NCBI RefSeq assembly: GCF_900110205.1
Contig: NZ_FOCV01000018.1
Coordinates: forward strand, 79,469-143,468
DNA: 64,000 nucleotides
Reading direction: 5' to 3'
Source: Rhizobium tibeticum
GTDB lineage: Bacteria > Pseudomonadota > Alphaproteobacteria > Rhizobiales > Rhizobiaceae
Shown here: one piece after another, positions 17,524 through 27,888 of the stretch
How the letters are laid out: every line of letters starts with the position of its first letter
Numbering within the stretch: the first letter of the stretch is position 1
The notes under the pieces: generated by a model
Databases searched by the model: none
Told to the model about the DNA's origin: nothing
Seen by the model: only the letters and a program-made list of their open reading frames with translations
Translations under genes and position numbers: made by a program

Positions 17524-18744
17524 CTAGCGCCGATCCCGCCAGCGATCGACGCGCACGGGAACCGGAATCATGCTTCGGTCGGGCAATCGCCTATGGCCCC
17601 CCGTCTCAAGTCTGCGCTTGCGCTCAAGATGGTAGGCGTAGGCGAACTGGATGGCGATGCCGATGACCACGAAGACTGGGCCGGCGATCTGATCGTGATT
17701 GTTGATGTAGAGCACGACCTGACCAACCATCGCCAGAATGGTGCCGGCGACGAAGATGCTCAGCGAATGGCGACCGAGAATGGTCAGCGGATTGTCCGTG
17801 GATCGTTGAAGGAGGCGTGAGATCGCCGGAATATTGATGACGAGATAGGTCAACGCCAAAACGTGCAGCAGCCTCGGTAGCGACAGGAACGTCTTGTCGA
17901 AGCCCGTCAGCACGGGCGGCAGCCCGAGCGATGTCAGTGCGATTCCGAAGCTCCAGAGCTGACCGACAACCCAGGCAAAGGACAACACGAGATAGGCGGC
18001 GGCGAGCGCAAAAAGAATTGGGTGCTGCGGCAGTTTGCCGCCGCGGCGCACATGCATCATTCCGACGATGCCGATCGTAAAGAGGAACTGCCAGGACAAC
18101 GGATTGAGGAACCAGTAGCCTTCGATCAGCATGTTATGCGGAGCAATCTCGTAAATGCCGGCAAACAGCCAGACAGTGCCCGAAACGGCGAGGGCAAGGA
18201 GTGGGCTTGCCGCGTTGAGCAGAAGGATGATGGGGACCATCAACATCAACGCGCCATACATCGGCAAGATATTGTTGTAGCCGATCTGATGCCCGAGCAG
18301 CAGCAACGAGGGGATCCCGGCCTTCAAATTGGTGAGGACGGCAAGGATGTTGATCTCACACAAAAGCCCGGGCCGATGGAAGATCCATGCGCCAGTCAGA
18401 AATAGGGCGAGCGTCATGAATGTCGTGATCATGTGAGCCAGGTAAAGCGTGAATGCTCGCTTCCAGGCCTTTGTTGCCGTCTGCAGCCACGCCCCTGGCT
18501 GAAAACATGATCCGTAGGCCAGGCCGACGGCAATGCCCGAGATCAGGACGAAGCCTTCGGCCGCATCGGAGAAGCCGAAATTCTTGGTTGTGAGGTTCTC
18601 GAAAATCTGACCGGGAACATGATTGATGAAAATCGTGATGAGCGCGAGTCCGCGCAGAACGTCCAATCGCGTGTCACGTTTCGGCGTCGCTACCGTCACA
18701 GAACTTTGCTTGGCGCTGATCGTTCCTTCGAGCGCTATTGCCAT
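17524..18744 (-). CDS. opgC: OpgC-family glucan succinyltransferase-like membrane protein
   Basis: A 406-residue integral membrane protein with about ten hydrophobic segments. The N-terminal RLDVLRGLALITIFINHVPG (histidine about residue 42) and the NFGFSDAAEGFVLISG stretch match the OpgC branch of acyltransferase-3 proteins, which succinylates periplasmic glucans. I start it at the ATG at 18744, preceded by CAGGAG; a longer reading would run through the palindrome downstream of ndvB. The neighbouring upstream gene is ndvB, so decoration of cyclic beta-1,2-glucan with succinyl groups, giving anionic glucans, is the natural inference. The C-terminus is basic and cytoplasmic. Confidence 0.88.
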   Translation of the reverse strand: MAIALEGTISAKQSSVTVATPKRDTRLDVLRGLALITIFINHVPGQIFENLTTKNFGFSDAAEGFVLISGIAVGLAYGSCFQPGAWLQTATKAWKRAFTLYLAHMITTFMTLALFLTGAWIFHRPGLLCEINILAVLTNLKAGIPSLLLLGHQIGYNNILPMYGALMLMVPIILLLNAASPLLALAVSGTVWLFAGIYEIAPHNMLIEGYWFLNPLSWQFLFTIGIVGMMHVRRGGKLPQHPILFALAAAYLVLSFAWVVGQLWSFGIALTSLGLPPVLTGFDKTFLSLPRLLHVLALTYLVINIPAISRLLQRSTDNPLTILGRHSLSIFVAGTILAMVGQVVLYINNHDQIAGPVFVVIGIAIQFAYAYHLERKRRLETGGHRRLPDRSMIPVPVRVDRWRDRR

Positions 18745-18777
18745 GGACTTCTCCTGCTTTCCGATTTTGCAAACGCA

Positions 18778-18811
18778 GTTGCGGCCAAAAGGGTTCCCTT
18801 TTGGCCGCAAC
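18778..18811 (-). terminator. Perfect 16-bp palindrome between ndvB and opgC
   Basis: GTTGCGGCCAAAAGGG and its exact reverse complement are separated by two bases. It lies 33 bases after the ndvB stop and 34 bases before the opgC start. There is no good T-tract, so it may be a 3'-end processing or stabilising hairpin or an attenuator rather than a full terminator. Confidence 0.6.
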
Positions 18812-18844
18812 GAATCGCCGGATGATTAGCGTGGAAGAATGCTG

Positions 18845-21800
18845 TTATCCGACCGGATATCCCTCGTCGGGATCGGTGACTTCGCGTCCGTTGATGGTGA
18901 CACCGTAACCCTTCGGATGGGACGATTTTGAGACCGAAATGAGATATTTAGCACCCGCATGCTCGATCTCGGCAGAGAAGCCGTCCCATGTGCTCGGCAG
19001 TGCCGGACGCACGTACAAGCAACCGTCCTTTACCCGGATGCCAAGGATGCCCTCGGTCACCGCCCGGTAGAGCCAGCCGGCCGAGCCCGTGTACCACGTC
19101 CAGCCGCCGCGCCCACTGAGCGCGCCCTCGCCGTAGACATCAGCCGCGATGATGTAGGGTTCGACGCGATAGCGCTCCGCCGAAACCGGGTCACGCGCAT
19201 GGCTGATCGGATTGAGCAGTTCGAAACAACGCAGAGCGTCATCGCCGCGGCCAAGCTCGGCCAGCGCCATGACGACCCAGGTCGCGGCATGGGTGTACTG
19301 ACCACCGTTTTCGCGAACACCTGGCGGGTAGGCCTTGATGTAGCCCGGATCCTTAGCCGAGTTATCAAAGGGCGGGGTAAAGAGGCGGATGATCCGCGCT
19401 TCGGGATCGACCAACTTATCCAAGACCGAGTTCATCGCCTTCGCAGCATGCGCCGGATCTCCTTCGCCGGATAGCACGCTCCATGACTGGGCGATCGAGT
19501 CGATCTGGCATTCGAGGCTTTCCTTCGAACCAAGCAAGCTGCCGTCGTCAAACGTACCACGCCTATAGTAGGCGCCATCCCAAGCGGCCGTTTCAAGCGC
19601 AGCCTTGAGCTCTGCCAGGTGCTTGGTCCACCGCTCGACACGTGCCGTGTCACCCCGCTCCTGCGCATAGGCGGTGAACGAGCGCAGCGCGCCCGCAAGG
19701 AACCAGCCGAGCCAGACGCTAGTTCCCTGGCCGCCGATGCCGACGCGGTTCATGCCATCGTTCCAGTCGCCGCCAAGGAACAAAGGCAGCCCGTTCTTTC
19801 CCTTCCTGGCGATCGCGAGATCAAGCGCGATGGCGGCGTGTTCGTAGACGCTCGCCTTGTCGTCGGAGACCTCAGGCAGATAGAAGGAATCGTGCTGGCC
19901 CTCGAGGAGCGCCGGCCCTTCCAGGAAGGCGAGTTGCTCGTCGAGGACGCTTTTGTCGCTCGTAACGCTGCAGTAGTGATGGATTGCGTAGGCGAGCCAA
20001 ACAACGTCGTCCGAAATCAATGTCCGGACGCCGGCGCCGGTGCCGGGCAGCCACCAGTGCTGAACGTCACCTTCACGGAACTGACGCGAGGCGGCGTTCA
20101 GGATCTGCTTGCGGGCAATTGACGGCTCATGGATGACGAATGCCAATGTATCCTGCAACTGGTCGCGGAAGCCGAAGGCACCGCTCGCCTGATAGAAGGC
20201 GGTACGCGCCATGATGCGGCAGCCAAGGCTCTGGTAGGGCAGCCAGGTATTGATCAGATTGTTCATGCTCTGATCGGGCGTGAAAACCTGCAGCTTCCCA
20301 GTGACACCCTGCCAGAAGGAACGGTTTGCCTGGACAACGTCCTCGAAGGCGATCTTGCGGATATCGCTGATCAACGCCCTCGCCTCGGCCTTCGTCTCGG
20401 TATCGCCGAGGAAGAAGCAGACATCCCGCTCCTCGTCCGGTCCGACCTCGATATCGATCGCCAGAACCGCTGCCGGGTCGCCGTCAAGTTCGGTCGTGCC
20501 GGAAAGGTTGGCAACCGAACTCAGTGCATGCGGTGTCTGGATCGTACCTGTTCTGCCGATAAATTCTCGACGGCTGGCGGTAAAGCTCGATGGGTTCTCG
20601 CTGGCCACAAAGAAAGTCACGCGACCGGAATAATCGATGCTGTAGTTGTTGCTCGCCAGCAGCGCGCCCGTCTCCTCGTCGTGCTCAGAGAGGATGAACG
20701 GCGCAGACTTCTGCGCGTTGTTGCCCAGAACCCACTCGACGTAGCCGTAGAGCCGCAGCTTTCTTGGTCTGGAGCCGGTATTGCGTAGCCGGATTCGCTG
20801 CAGCTTGACCGGTTTCTCGCGGTCGACGGTTTGAGTGACCTCAAGCGCGATTTCGTTCTGGACGCTGGAGAATACGGAATAGCCCAGGCCATGTCGTGCT
20901 TCGAAGCGAATATCCTGCCGCTCCGAGAGGCTCGCGAACGGGGTCAACACCGCGCCGCTCTCGCGATCGACGACGTAAATCGCTTCGCCTGGGCGGTTGA
21001 TGACCGGGTCATTCGACCACGAGGTCAGCTGATAATCGCGCGAGTTTACGCTCCATGTGAAACCCGCTCCTTCCGCAGACACGTGGAAGCCGAATTTCTC
21101 ATTCGAGATCACATTGATCCATGGATGAGGCGTCGCGTGACCCCCGGGGAGGCGCACGACATATTCGCGACCGTCGACGGCAAAACCGCCGATGCCGTTC
21201 CAGAAATTAAGGTCGCCTTCCTCCTCGATCACCACCTTTGACGGCGATGAGGCGGGTGGCGCGGCGACCAGCTTGACAGGCGTCTTTGCCCGGTCGGCGC
21301 GTTCCAGTTCCTGCTGCTCTTCCTTGCTTGGGGAAAAGAGCGCGACGGCGCGATTGATCTGATCGATAATCTTGCCGTTCTTGGCGTGGAAGGTCACGCG
21401 CGAGGCGGAGATGAGGGCGTGATATGTCGACTCTTCCATCAGATCCTTGCGGACCGTGAAAATGTGCTGACGCAAACCATCGGCCTGACCCATACGGCGA
21501 ACGTTCTCTGCCATCTGGTCGACGGCGTGCTGCATGTCCTGCGCATAGGATGAGGCGCGCTCGTTCATGATGACCAGATCAGCGGTGACGCCACGCGAGC
21601 GGAGGTATTCCTGCGCAAGCAACGCCTCTCTGACAATGTCGAGATCCATGTCATCGTTGACGCGCAGGGTGAAGATCGGGAAATCCCCCGAAATTGCCAG
21701 CGGCCAAAGCGACGACTGCGACTGCATGCCGGCGGCGACTGCGGCCGCGTCGGCGCGCAGATACATATCCGGATAAACCAGGTGGCGGCCGAGATGCTGG

Positions 21801-24800
21801 AACGCTGCCGCCTGCTGCGACGTGACGCCGACATGGCGCATCTGCACCTGCGTGCGGGTCCATGCCTGGACGAGCTCGTGGTTGAAGGCGTCCGCGTGGC
21901 GATACCGATCAACCGCCTGGTCCACCTCATTGCGGCTCGGGGCAGCAATAGTCCAGAAGATGACGCTGACTTTCTTGCCGGGCGGCACGCGGACCGTGCG
22001 GCGGAGGGAAAGAACCGGATCGAGGATGAAGCCGTCGGTGCCGGAAAGGGTCGCGCCTGGGTCGAAAACGGCAGCATTCGAGAGGGTGCGTCCCCGTCCG
22101 AGAAACTTGCGGCGGTCGGTCTCGAACTCGGTGTGGCGCGAAGAACCCGAGTTGTCGACGATAAGGTGGGCAACGGCCATGTTCGGCTCGTTCGGATCGC
22201 GCTTGTTGCGCTCGACGCGGATGACGTCACCGCGTTTGCCGATTTCCGTCTTGACAAACATCCGGGCAAATGCCGGGTGTGCGTTGTCGACATCGTCCGT
22301 CGCCAGAACCGGTTCGAGATACGAGGTCACCTCGATGAAGCGATCCTCCGTTCCGCTGTTGACGAGCGTCAGGCGGCGGCCTTCGGCGTCGTGCTCAGTG
22401 GCGACGATGCACTCGACCTCACTGGTAAGGTCACCGACGGTCTTGGTGAACTCCGCCTTTTCGTCGGCGAGGAGAACCTTGACCTGCTCGCCTTCGACGC
22501 TCTTTGGCTCCGCGGTCGCCGACCACCATTCATTGGTTGCGGTATCGCGCAGGAAGATGAAGCTACCCCAGCGATCCTCGGTTGGCTCGGCTTTCCAACG
22601 GGAGACCGACTGGCCGTTCCACCTGGAATAGCCGGCGCCGGTTGCGGTCAGCATAAGCGAGTAGTGGCCGTTCGAGAGGAAGACCAGCTCGCGGTCGCGC
22701 GATGCCGGATCATAGATCTTGCGCAGTTCAGGACGCAACAGGTCATCCTGGATGCTGGCTGGCGTATCGGACTCGTGCTTGCCACTCATGACCGGAATAT
22801 CCCGCGGTGCCTTCTCCTGGAGAAGCAGCTCGGCAGCCTCGATCACCGGATCCGAGTGGAAGAGTTCGCGCAAGTGGCCGTTGAAGGCGACGTTCGCGAC
22901 GGCCGCGATCGACATGCCGTGATGGTGAGCATAGTAGTTGTAGACGACCGCGCAAGTCTTACCTTCGGGCACGCGGGTCGGCGTAAAATCGACGGCGTCG
23001 TGGAAGCCGAACTTGCCGAGCGCGCCGAGTTTGCGCAGGCGCTGAAGGTTCTCAAGTGCCGCGTCAGGATCGTACTGGCTGGCGAGGATAGAAGCATAGG
23101 GCGCGATAACCGCGTTGTGGCCAAGGCCACGCTTCAGGCCGAGCGATGGTACGCCGAAGTTCGTGTACTGGTAGTTCAGGTTGTGGTCGCGCGCATTGAA
23201 CGCGGCTTCCGAAATACCCCACGGAATGCCCAGCTTGCGAGCATGGTTCATCTGCTCGACCACGACCAGATTGTTGGTCTGGTTGAGGATGCCTCCGCCG
23301 CGCTCCTGCATGACGAGCGGCGGCATGAGGTACTCGAACATCGAGCCGGACCAGGAGACGAGTGCACCGCGCGAGCCAACCGGAACAACCTGGCGGCCGA
23401 GTCGGTACCAATGCTCGGTCGGCAAGTCGCCCTTGGCGATGCCGAACAGGCTGGTGAGGCGGCATTCCGACGCCAGCAGGTCATAACACGCCTGATCGAG
23501 TTCGCCGCTTTCCACACGGTAGCCGATGGAGAGCAGGCGCCGCTCGGGTCGGAACAGGAAACCAAAGTCCATCGAGAAGGCGAGGTCGCGTGCCTTGTCG
23601 CGCAAGGCAGTCAGGCGTGGACGCAACGCGTCGATGTTGGATAGATCAAAAGTGCTGTCGGAAATATGGGCTTCGCAGATCTTGACCAGAGATTCCGCCC
23701 AGCGCGTGACTTCGACGCTCAAAGCAGACTTTACTTCGTGGTCGAGGTTGGCAGCGAGCTTTTGAATATCACGTGCCAGTACGGCAAGGTTGATGATGCG
23801 AATGGATGCGAACTCGTGCTCGCGCTTGACTGCAGCCAGCGCGTTCTGGAAGCCGATGATTCGTTCCTCCAGGCGACGGCGCAGCGGGCGAACTGTCTTG
23901 CGATCGTCCGGTAGCTCGGACAGCACTTCTGCAAGGATGCCGGCAGTATCGCCGACGCCGTCGAGGTTGCCCTGCATATGAGCTGACGGCGCTTCCGCCC
24001 AGTCGCGGCAGGCGGACGAGATCGCGATGAGGTGGCCAGCAAGGTTGCCGCTATCGACTGCGGAAACATAGCGCGGTCCAAGCGTCTCGAGCGTATCGGT
24101 GTGATACCAGTTGAACAGGTGCCCGCGGAACTTCTCCATCCTGTCGATCGTTGCGATCGTCTGTTCGAGCCGCTCGATGGTTTCCTCGAAGGAGAACCAT
24201 CCGAAATGGCGACCGGAGACGACGGATAGCAGGTAGACGCCGATATTGGTCGGAGACGTGCGCGTCGCCACGATCACATGCGGCGTTTCCTGAACGTTGT
24301 CCGGCGGCAGGTAGTTCTGTTCGGCAGTCGTGAACGTCTCGAAATATCGCCACGTGCGGCGGGCAATCTTGCGGAGTTCGCTGGAAACGGAATCGGCGAC
24401 CTCAAGACGGTCTTCGGTCTCGGCAGACTGGCTGACATAGTAGGCGACCAGTGGCGACAGGAACCAGAGAAGAGCGAAAGGAACGCCGACGAGATAGGCG
24501 TTGTCGCCGGAAAGTGCGGCAAAGCCAAGCGCGAGCAGAGCCAGCACCGGGGCGTGCCACATTGCCTTGTAGTAAGACCGGATCGTTCCCTGCTTGCCGG
24601 CCTGGACACTGGCTGCCGTTCGCCACTGCAGCATCAGCTTGTGGCTGAAAAGCAGGCGATAGAGCGAGCGACCGATGGCATCGGCCATCATGCAAGCGGA
24701 ATCGGCGATGAAGACGATCCGCAGGGCCACTTGGGCATTGGCCGCGCGAATGTCGGACCAAACGGTGTAAAGGTGAGCCCTCGCGACGATATCGCTGGTG

Positions 24801-27364
24801 CGCGGAATGATGCCGTGGATAAGCGAGAGCGTGGGAGCGACGAAGAGGCAGAAAATCAAGAGGATCTGCCAGACGAGTGCGCCGAGTGGGCTCATGAAAT
24901 ACCAGCCGAGCACCGAGGCGAAGAACCAGGCGATCGGCGTCAGCGAGCGGCGGAGGTTGTCGAACATCTTCCAGCGGCCGAGCCCGGTCACGCCGTGCTT
25001 CGGATTGAACATGTACGGCAACAGCTGCCAGTCGCCACGCGCCCAACGATGCTGGCGCGAGGTTTCGACCTCGTAACGGATCGGGAAATCTTCGACGAGC
25101 TCCAGATCGGTGACCAGCGCGCAACGGGCCATCGAACCCTCGAGCAGGTCGTGGCTGAGCACCGAGTTTTCCTCGATGCGCCCCTTCAGCGACGCTTCGA
25201 AGGCATCGACATGGTAAAGGCCCTTACCGGTGAAAGTGCCCTCACCCGCCAGATCCTGATAGACGTCGGAGACGGTGAAGACGTACGGGTCGAGGCCGCG
25301 GTTGATCGAGAATACGCGCTGGAAGACCGAAGCGTCCTTGCCTGTTGTCAGGGATGGGGTAACGCGCGGCTGCAGCACGCCATAGCCGCTTTCGACGCGA
25401 CCCGTAGCCGGATTGATGACCGGACGGTTGATCGGATGGTAGAGCTTGCCTGCGAGCTTCGTGACCGCATCGCGCATAAGGCGTGTGTCGGCATCGAGCG
25501 TCATCACGTACTGAACGTTTGCCGGTACGACATTTGCACCCGGAAGGTAGGTCGTATCGCGGTCGCCGCGAAGCAGCAGGTTCAATTCGTGCAGCTTGCC
25601 GCGCTTGCGTTCCCATCCCATCCAGGCACCTTCGGACGGATTGTAGAGCCGGCGGCGATGCAAGAGATAGAAACGCGTCTTGCCATCAAAGGCATAGCGC
25701 GCCGAGAGGTTTGCGACTTCGCGGCGAGCGTAGTCTAGAACCTCAAGATCGGCAGACGTTTCCTCGACCTGGCTGTCCGGCCAGTCACTGAGCAGCGCGA
25801 AGTAGATTTCGCCGCGCGGGTTGGCGAGGTAGTGGACCTCGAGATTTCGGACCAGCTCATCGACGCTGTCACGGTTGGAGATAAGGCAGGGAACGACCAG
25901 AAGCGTGCGGGCTTCCTCGGGAATGCCTTCCTTGAATTCGTAGCCGACCAGTCGAGCCGGTGTGACGAAGAACGACAGCACGGTGTTGAAGAGACCGGTC
26001 GCTCCTTCGGAGGCCAGAAGCGAGAACATGACCAGCAGGATCGCGATTTCCAGCGGTCCCATGCCTGCATTGGCCATGAACTTGCCGACGATCGCCATCG
26101 CGATGATAGTGAGCAGGATCACCGGAGCGGCGATCGACAGCCAATTGAATCGGCGAACAGCGCGGACAAAATGCTGCGTCGACGTTGGGCGGTAGTTCGA
26201 TCGCGCCTCGAGTTTTGGCCGTTGGGCACCGGTGAGAAAGCCGCCGACGTTTGGTTCATTTGGCTGCGTCTCGCCGGAGGCCTTCGCCTCCTCAGTCATA
26301 TCGAGCGCCAGGTGGGCAATTTCCATTTCCGACAGTGGCGAGCGCTTGGCCAGCTTTTCGATCTGCTTGCGGTATTTGTTGCGCGAGCCGGAATCAAGAT
26401 CACCGTAGTCGGAATTGTCCCACAGCAGCTTGTCAACATGGCTCACCTGCTCGACCCAGACCGACCATTCGGTGTCGTCGATCTCGCGAAGACTGCGGAT
26501 GATGTTGCCCATCGTGACATTGCCGGAGGACAGGCGGCTATGTTCCGCCATCGTCGCCTCTTCGGTGTCACGGCCGAGGGCTTCAAGACGCTCGTCCAGC
26601 CATGTGATCGCCACGCTGGACGCTTGCGAGCCGTCGCGCATGCGATAGAGGAACTGCGTCGCAAAGGTGTTGTCTTCGGCAAGAGACTCGAGCGACCTAA
26701 GATACTCGGCCGCCCTTGCCGGGTCCGTCAGCCGCACAAGCTCGTCTGCAGCCTCGTTGGCGCGCCGACGCAACCGACGGCTGCGCTCGACGCGGCTCGA
26801 AATGCGACGCAGGTTTTCCACGAGCACATAGCGAACAAGCGACGGCAGTGCCCAGAGTTCACCGATCCTCAGCGTTTCGCTCTGCTGGAAGCCATCGACG
26901 AGCGCCGTCAGGCTTTGCTGCGAGATCGTGCTGTGGGTGTGGGCGACATAAAGCCACGCTAGCGCCAGGGTGCGCGGAATCTGCACACCGCTGATGTCGA
27001 TCGTCGGCAGTTCCCGATAGAAGCGCCGCGGGAAGTCCCGACGGATTTCCTGGATCGCTTCCTCGACAATGTAGTGGTTGTCGAGCAGCCATTCCGCTGC
27101 GGGAGTGATCGTTTCACCCGATTCCACGTCCGTTGCCGTGGTGCGGTAGACCCGCAGGATTTCCTTCTCGTTTTCCTTATGCCGCGCGAAGAAATCGAAG
27201 GGCGCAAAAGCGGGCAGCAAGTCGACGCCGCGGGCGGCGACGGAGTTGCCTATTGCCTTGATATCCTCGATGGAAAGATACGTTGAGCGGATCGAGTCGT
27301 TATGATCGATCTGCTTCGTTTCAGACTCGCGGGACGGGCTCGGAGACGTGGCGGAAATGGACAT
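18845..27364 (-). CDS. ndvB: Cyclic beta-1,2-glucan synthase NdvB
   Basis: An inner-membrane enzyme of about 2,839 residues that primes, elongates and cyclises beta-1,2-glucan from UDP-glucose for the periplasm. It is needed for osmoadaptation and plant or host interaction in rhizobia, agrobacteria and Brucella. The N-terminal third contains several membrane segments (around residues 430-480 and 830-1,000) flanking the GT84 glycosyltransferase domain, where MTLDADTRL and ETSRQHRWARGDWQ (the QxxRW-type motif) are visible. The C-terminal part holds GH94 phosphorylase-like and carbohydrate-binding modules that control ring size, with FLGGDWNDGMNRVG near residue 2,540. I start it at the ATG at 27364 (MSISATSPS); the length then agrees with known NdvB/ChvB proteins. 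The longer in-frame ATG at 27493 adds an unrelated basic stretch. Confidence 0.97.
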   Translation of the reverse strand: MSISATSPSPSRESETKQIDHNDSIRSTYLSIEDIKAIGNSVAARGVDLLPAFAPFDFFARHKENEKEILRVYRTTATDVESGETITPAAEWLLDNHYIVEEAIQEIRRDFPRRFYRELPTIDISGVQIPRTLALAWLYVAHTHSTISQQSLTALVDGFQQSETLRIGELWALPSLVRYVLVENLRRISSRVERSRRLRRRANEAADELVRLTDPARAAEYLRSLESLAEDNTFATQFLYRMRDGSQASSVAITWLDERLEALGRDTEEATMAEHSRLSSGNVTMGNIIRSLREIDDTEWSVWVEQVSHVDKLLWDNSDYGDLDSGSRNKYRKQIEKLAKRSPLSEMEIAHLALDMTEEAKASGETQPNEPNVGGFLTGAQRPKLEARSNYRPTSTQHFVRAVRRFNWLSIAAPVILLTIIAMAIVGKFMANAGMGPLEIAILLVMFSLLASEGATGLFNTVLSFFVTPARLVGYEFKEGIPEEARTLLVVPCLISNRDSVDELVRNLEVHYLANPRGEIYFALLSDWPDSQVEETSADLEVLDYARREVANLSARYAFDGKTRFYLLHRRRLYNPSEGAWMGWERKRGKLHELNLLLRGDRDTTYLPGANVVPANVQYVMTLDADTRLMRDAVTKLAGKLYHPINRPVINPATGRVESGYGVLQPRVTPSLTTGKDASVFQRVFSINRGLDPYVFTVSDVYQDLAGEGTFTGKGLYHVDAFEASLKGRIEENSVLSHDLLEGSMARCALVTDLELVEDFPIRYEVETSRQHRWARGDWQLLPYMFNPKHGVTGLGRWKMFDNLRRSLTPIAWFFASVLGWYFMSPLGALVWQILLIFCLFVAPTLSLIHGIIPRTSDIVARAHLYTVWSDIRAANAQVALRIVFIADSACMMADAIGRSLYRLLFSHKLMLQWRTAASVQAGKQGTIRSYYKAMWHAPVLALLALGFAALSGDNAYLVGVPFALLWFLSPLVAYYVSQSAETEDRLEVADSVSSELRKIARRTWRYFETFTTAEQNYLPPDNVQETPHVIVATRTSPTNIGVYLLSVVSGRHFGWFSFEETIERLEQTIATIDRMEKFRGHLFNWYHTDTLETLGPRYVSAVDSGNLAGHLIAISSACRDWAEAPSAHMQGNLDGVGDTAGILAEVLSELPDDRKTVRPLRRRLEERIIGFQNALAAVKREHEFASIRIINLAVLARDIQKLAANLDHEVKSALSVEVTRWAESLVKICEAHISDSTFDLSNIDALRPRLTALRDKARDLAFSMDFGFLFRPERRLLSIGYRVESGELDQACYDLLASECRLTSLFGIAKGDLPTEHWYRLGRQVVPVGSRGALVSWSGSMFEYLMPPLVMQERGGGILNQTNNLVVVEQMNHARKLGIPWGISEAAFNARDHNLNYQYTNFGVPSLGLKRGLGHNAVIAPYASILASQYDPDAALENLQRLRKLGALGKFGFHDAVDFTPTRVPEGKTCAVVYNYYAHHHGMSIAAVANVAFNGHLRELFHSDPVIEAAELLLQEKAPRDIPVMSGKHESDTPASIQDDLLRPELRKIYDPASRDRELVFLSNGHYSLMLTATGAGYSRWNGQSVSRWKAEPTEDRWGSFIFLRDTATNEWWSATAEPKSVEGEQVKVLLADEKAEFTKTVGDLTSEVECIVATEHDAEGRRLTLVNSGTEDRFIEVTSYLEPVLATDDVDNAHPAFARMFVKTEIGKRGDVIRVERNKRDPNEPNMAVAHLIVDNSGSSRHTEFETDRRKFLGRGRTLSNAAVFDPGATLSGTDGFILDPVLSLRRTVRVPPGKKVSVIFWTIAAPSRNEVDQAVDRYRHADAFNHELVQAWTRTQVQMRHVGVTSQQAAAFQHLGRHLVYPDMYLRADAAAVAAGMQSQSSLWPLAISGDFPIFTLRVNDDMDLDIVREALLAQEYLRSRGVTADLVIMNERASSYAQDMQHAVDQMAENVRRMGQADGLRQHIFTVRKDLMEESTYHALISASRVTFHAKNGKIIDQINRAVALFSPSKEEQQELERADRAKTPVKLVAAPPASSPSKVVIEEEGDLNFWNGIGGFAVDGREYVVRLPGGHATPHPWINVISNEKFGFHVSAEGAGFTWSVNSRDYQLTSWSNDPVINRPGEAIYVVDRESGAVLTPFASLSERQDIRFEARHGLGYSVFSSVQNEIALEVTQTVDREKPVKLQRIRLRNTGSRPRKLRLYGYVEWVLGNNAQKSAPFILSEHDEETGALLASNNYSIDYSGRVTFFVASENPSSFTASRREFIGRTGTIQTPHALSSVANLSGTTELDGDPAAVLAIDIEVGPDEERDVCFFLGDTETKAEARALISDIRKIAFEDVVQANRSFWQGVTGKLQVFTPDQSMNNLINTWLPYQSLGCRIMARTAFYQASGAFGFRDQLQDTLAFVIHEPSIARKQILNAASRQFREGDVQHWWLPGTGAGVRTLISDDVVWLAYAIHHYCSVTSDKSVLDEQLAFLEGPALLEGQHDSFYLPEVSDDKASVYEHAAIALDLAIARKGKNGLPLFLGGDWNDGMNRVGIGGQGTSVWLGWFLAGALRSFTAYAQERGDTARVERWTKHLAELKAALETAAWDGAYYRRGTFDDGSLLGSKESLECQIDSIAQSWSVLSGEGDPAHAAKAMNSVLDKLVDPEARIIRLFTPPFDNSAKDPGYIKAYPPGVRENGGQYTHAATWVVMALAELGRGDDALRCFELLNPISHARDPVSAERYRVEPYIIAADVYGEGALSGRGGWTWYTGSAGWLYRAVTEGILGIRVKDGCLYVRPALPSTWDGFSAEIEHAGAKYLISVSKSSHPKGYGVTINGREVTDPDEGYPVG

Positions 27365-27723
27365 GGGTTCGGTTCTGGATCCAAACAAAGTTATGATGAT
27401 TTTGCGTAGCCTTTTGCACTGCCAAATATGACTGCCGCATGAACAGCGCCGAGGTTTCCTGATCCCGGACAGCAAGATCGAAGCGGTAATCAACCGACGA
27501 TGCGAAACGGTTTAAACGCGACCTATGTGGGCGATGTGCGAACACAGCTCCGTGCGCCCTCCACCCTTTCGGAGCCATTCCGGGAAAGTTGGACACCATT
27601 GCGATAATTCAAGTCAAGATGTTTCAAAGGATGCAATCGGGCACCGTGCGGATATTCCTGCGGTCGACAAGAAACCGGCGCTTGGGCAAGCGCCGGTTTC
27701 CAATTTTACGCCAATGTTTTTCG
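27365..27723. other. Intergenic region upstream of ndvB
   Basis: These 359 bases should hold the ndvB promoter and 5' leader, and at the right end the terminator of the DUF1328 gene. No clear protein, no obvious sigma-70 box pair and no strong ribosome site for ndvB were seen. Confidence 0.5.
27664..27700 (-). terminator. Terminator of the DUF1328 gene
   Basis: GAAACCGGCGCTT-GGGC-AAGCGCCGGTTTC is a perfect 13-bp stem (27671-27700) 23 bases past the DUF1328 stop. On the minus strand it runs into TTTCTTGTC. Confidence 0.8.
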
Positions 27724-27888
27724 TCAAGCGCGCCGCATGAGGCGCATAACCAGCGAGACGACGAACAGGATCAGGAACAGGAAGAAAAGAACCTGAGCGA
27801 TTGACGCCGAAGCACCTGCAATGCCGCCAAAGCCCAAAACGCCGGCGATCAGCGCCACAACGAGAAATACAAGTGCATAATAAAGCAT
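27724..27888 (-). CDS. DUF1328 (UPF0391) small membrane protein
   Basis: A 54-residue protein, MLYYALVFLVVALIAG followed by GFGGIAGASASIAQ and a second hydrophobic stretch: two membrane segments with a glycine-rich turn, exactly the UPF0391/DUF1328 pattern. An AAAGGAG ribosome site lies 7 bases before the ATG. Its function is unknown; relatives are often stress- or stationary-phase-induced, which is not visible here. The last residues are basic (RLMRRA). It has its own terminator. Confidence 0.9.
   Translation of the reverse strand: MLYYALVFLVVALIAGVLGFGGIAGASASIAQVLFFLFLILFVVSLVMRLMRRA

Noticed and set aside
21782..23644. A 620-residue plus-strand open frame opposite ndvB
   Set aside because: It is antisense to well-supported NdvB coding sequence, has no ribosome site and no family pattern; long antisense frames are common in GC-rich DNA.
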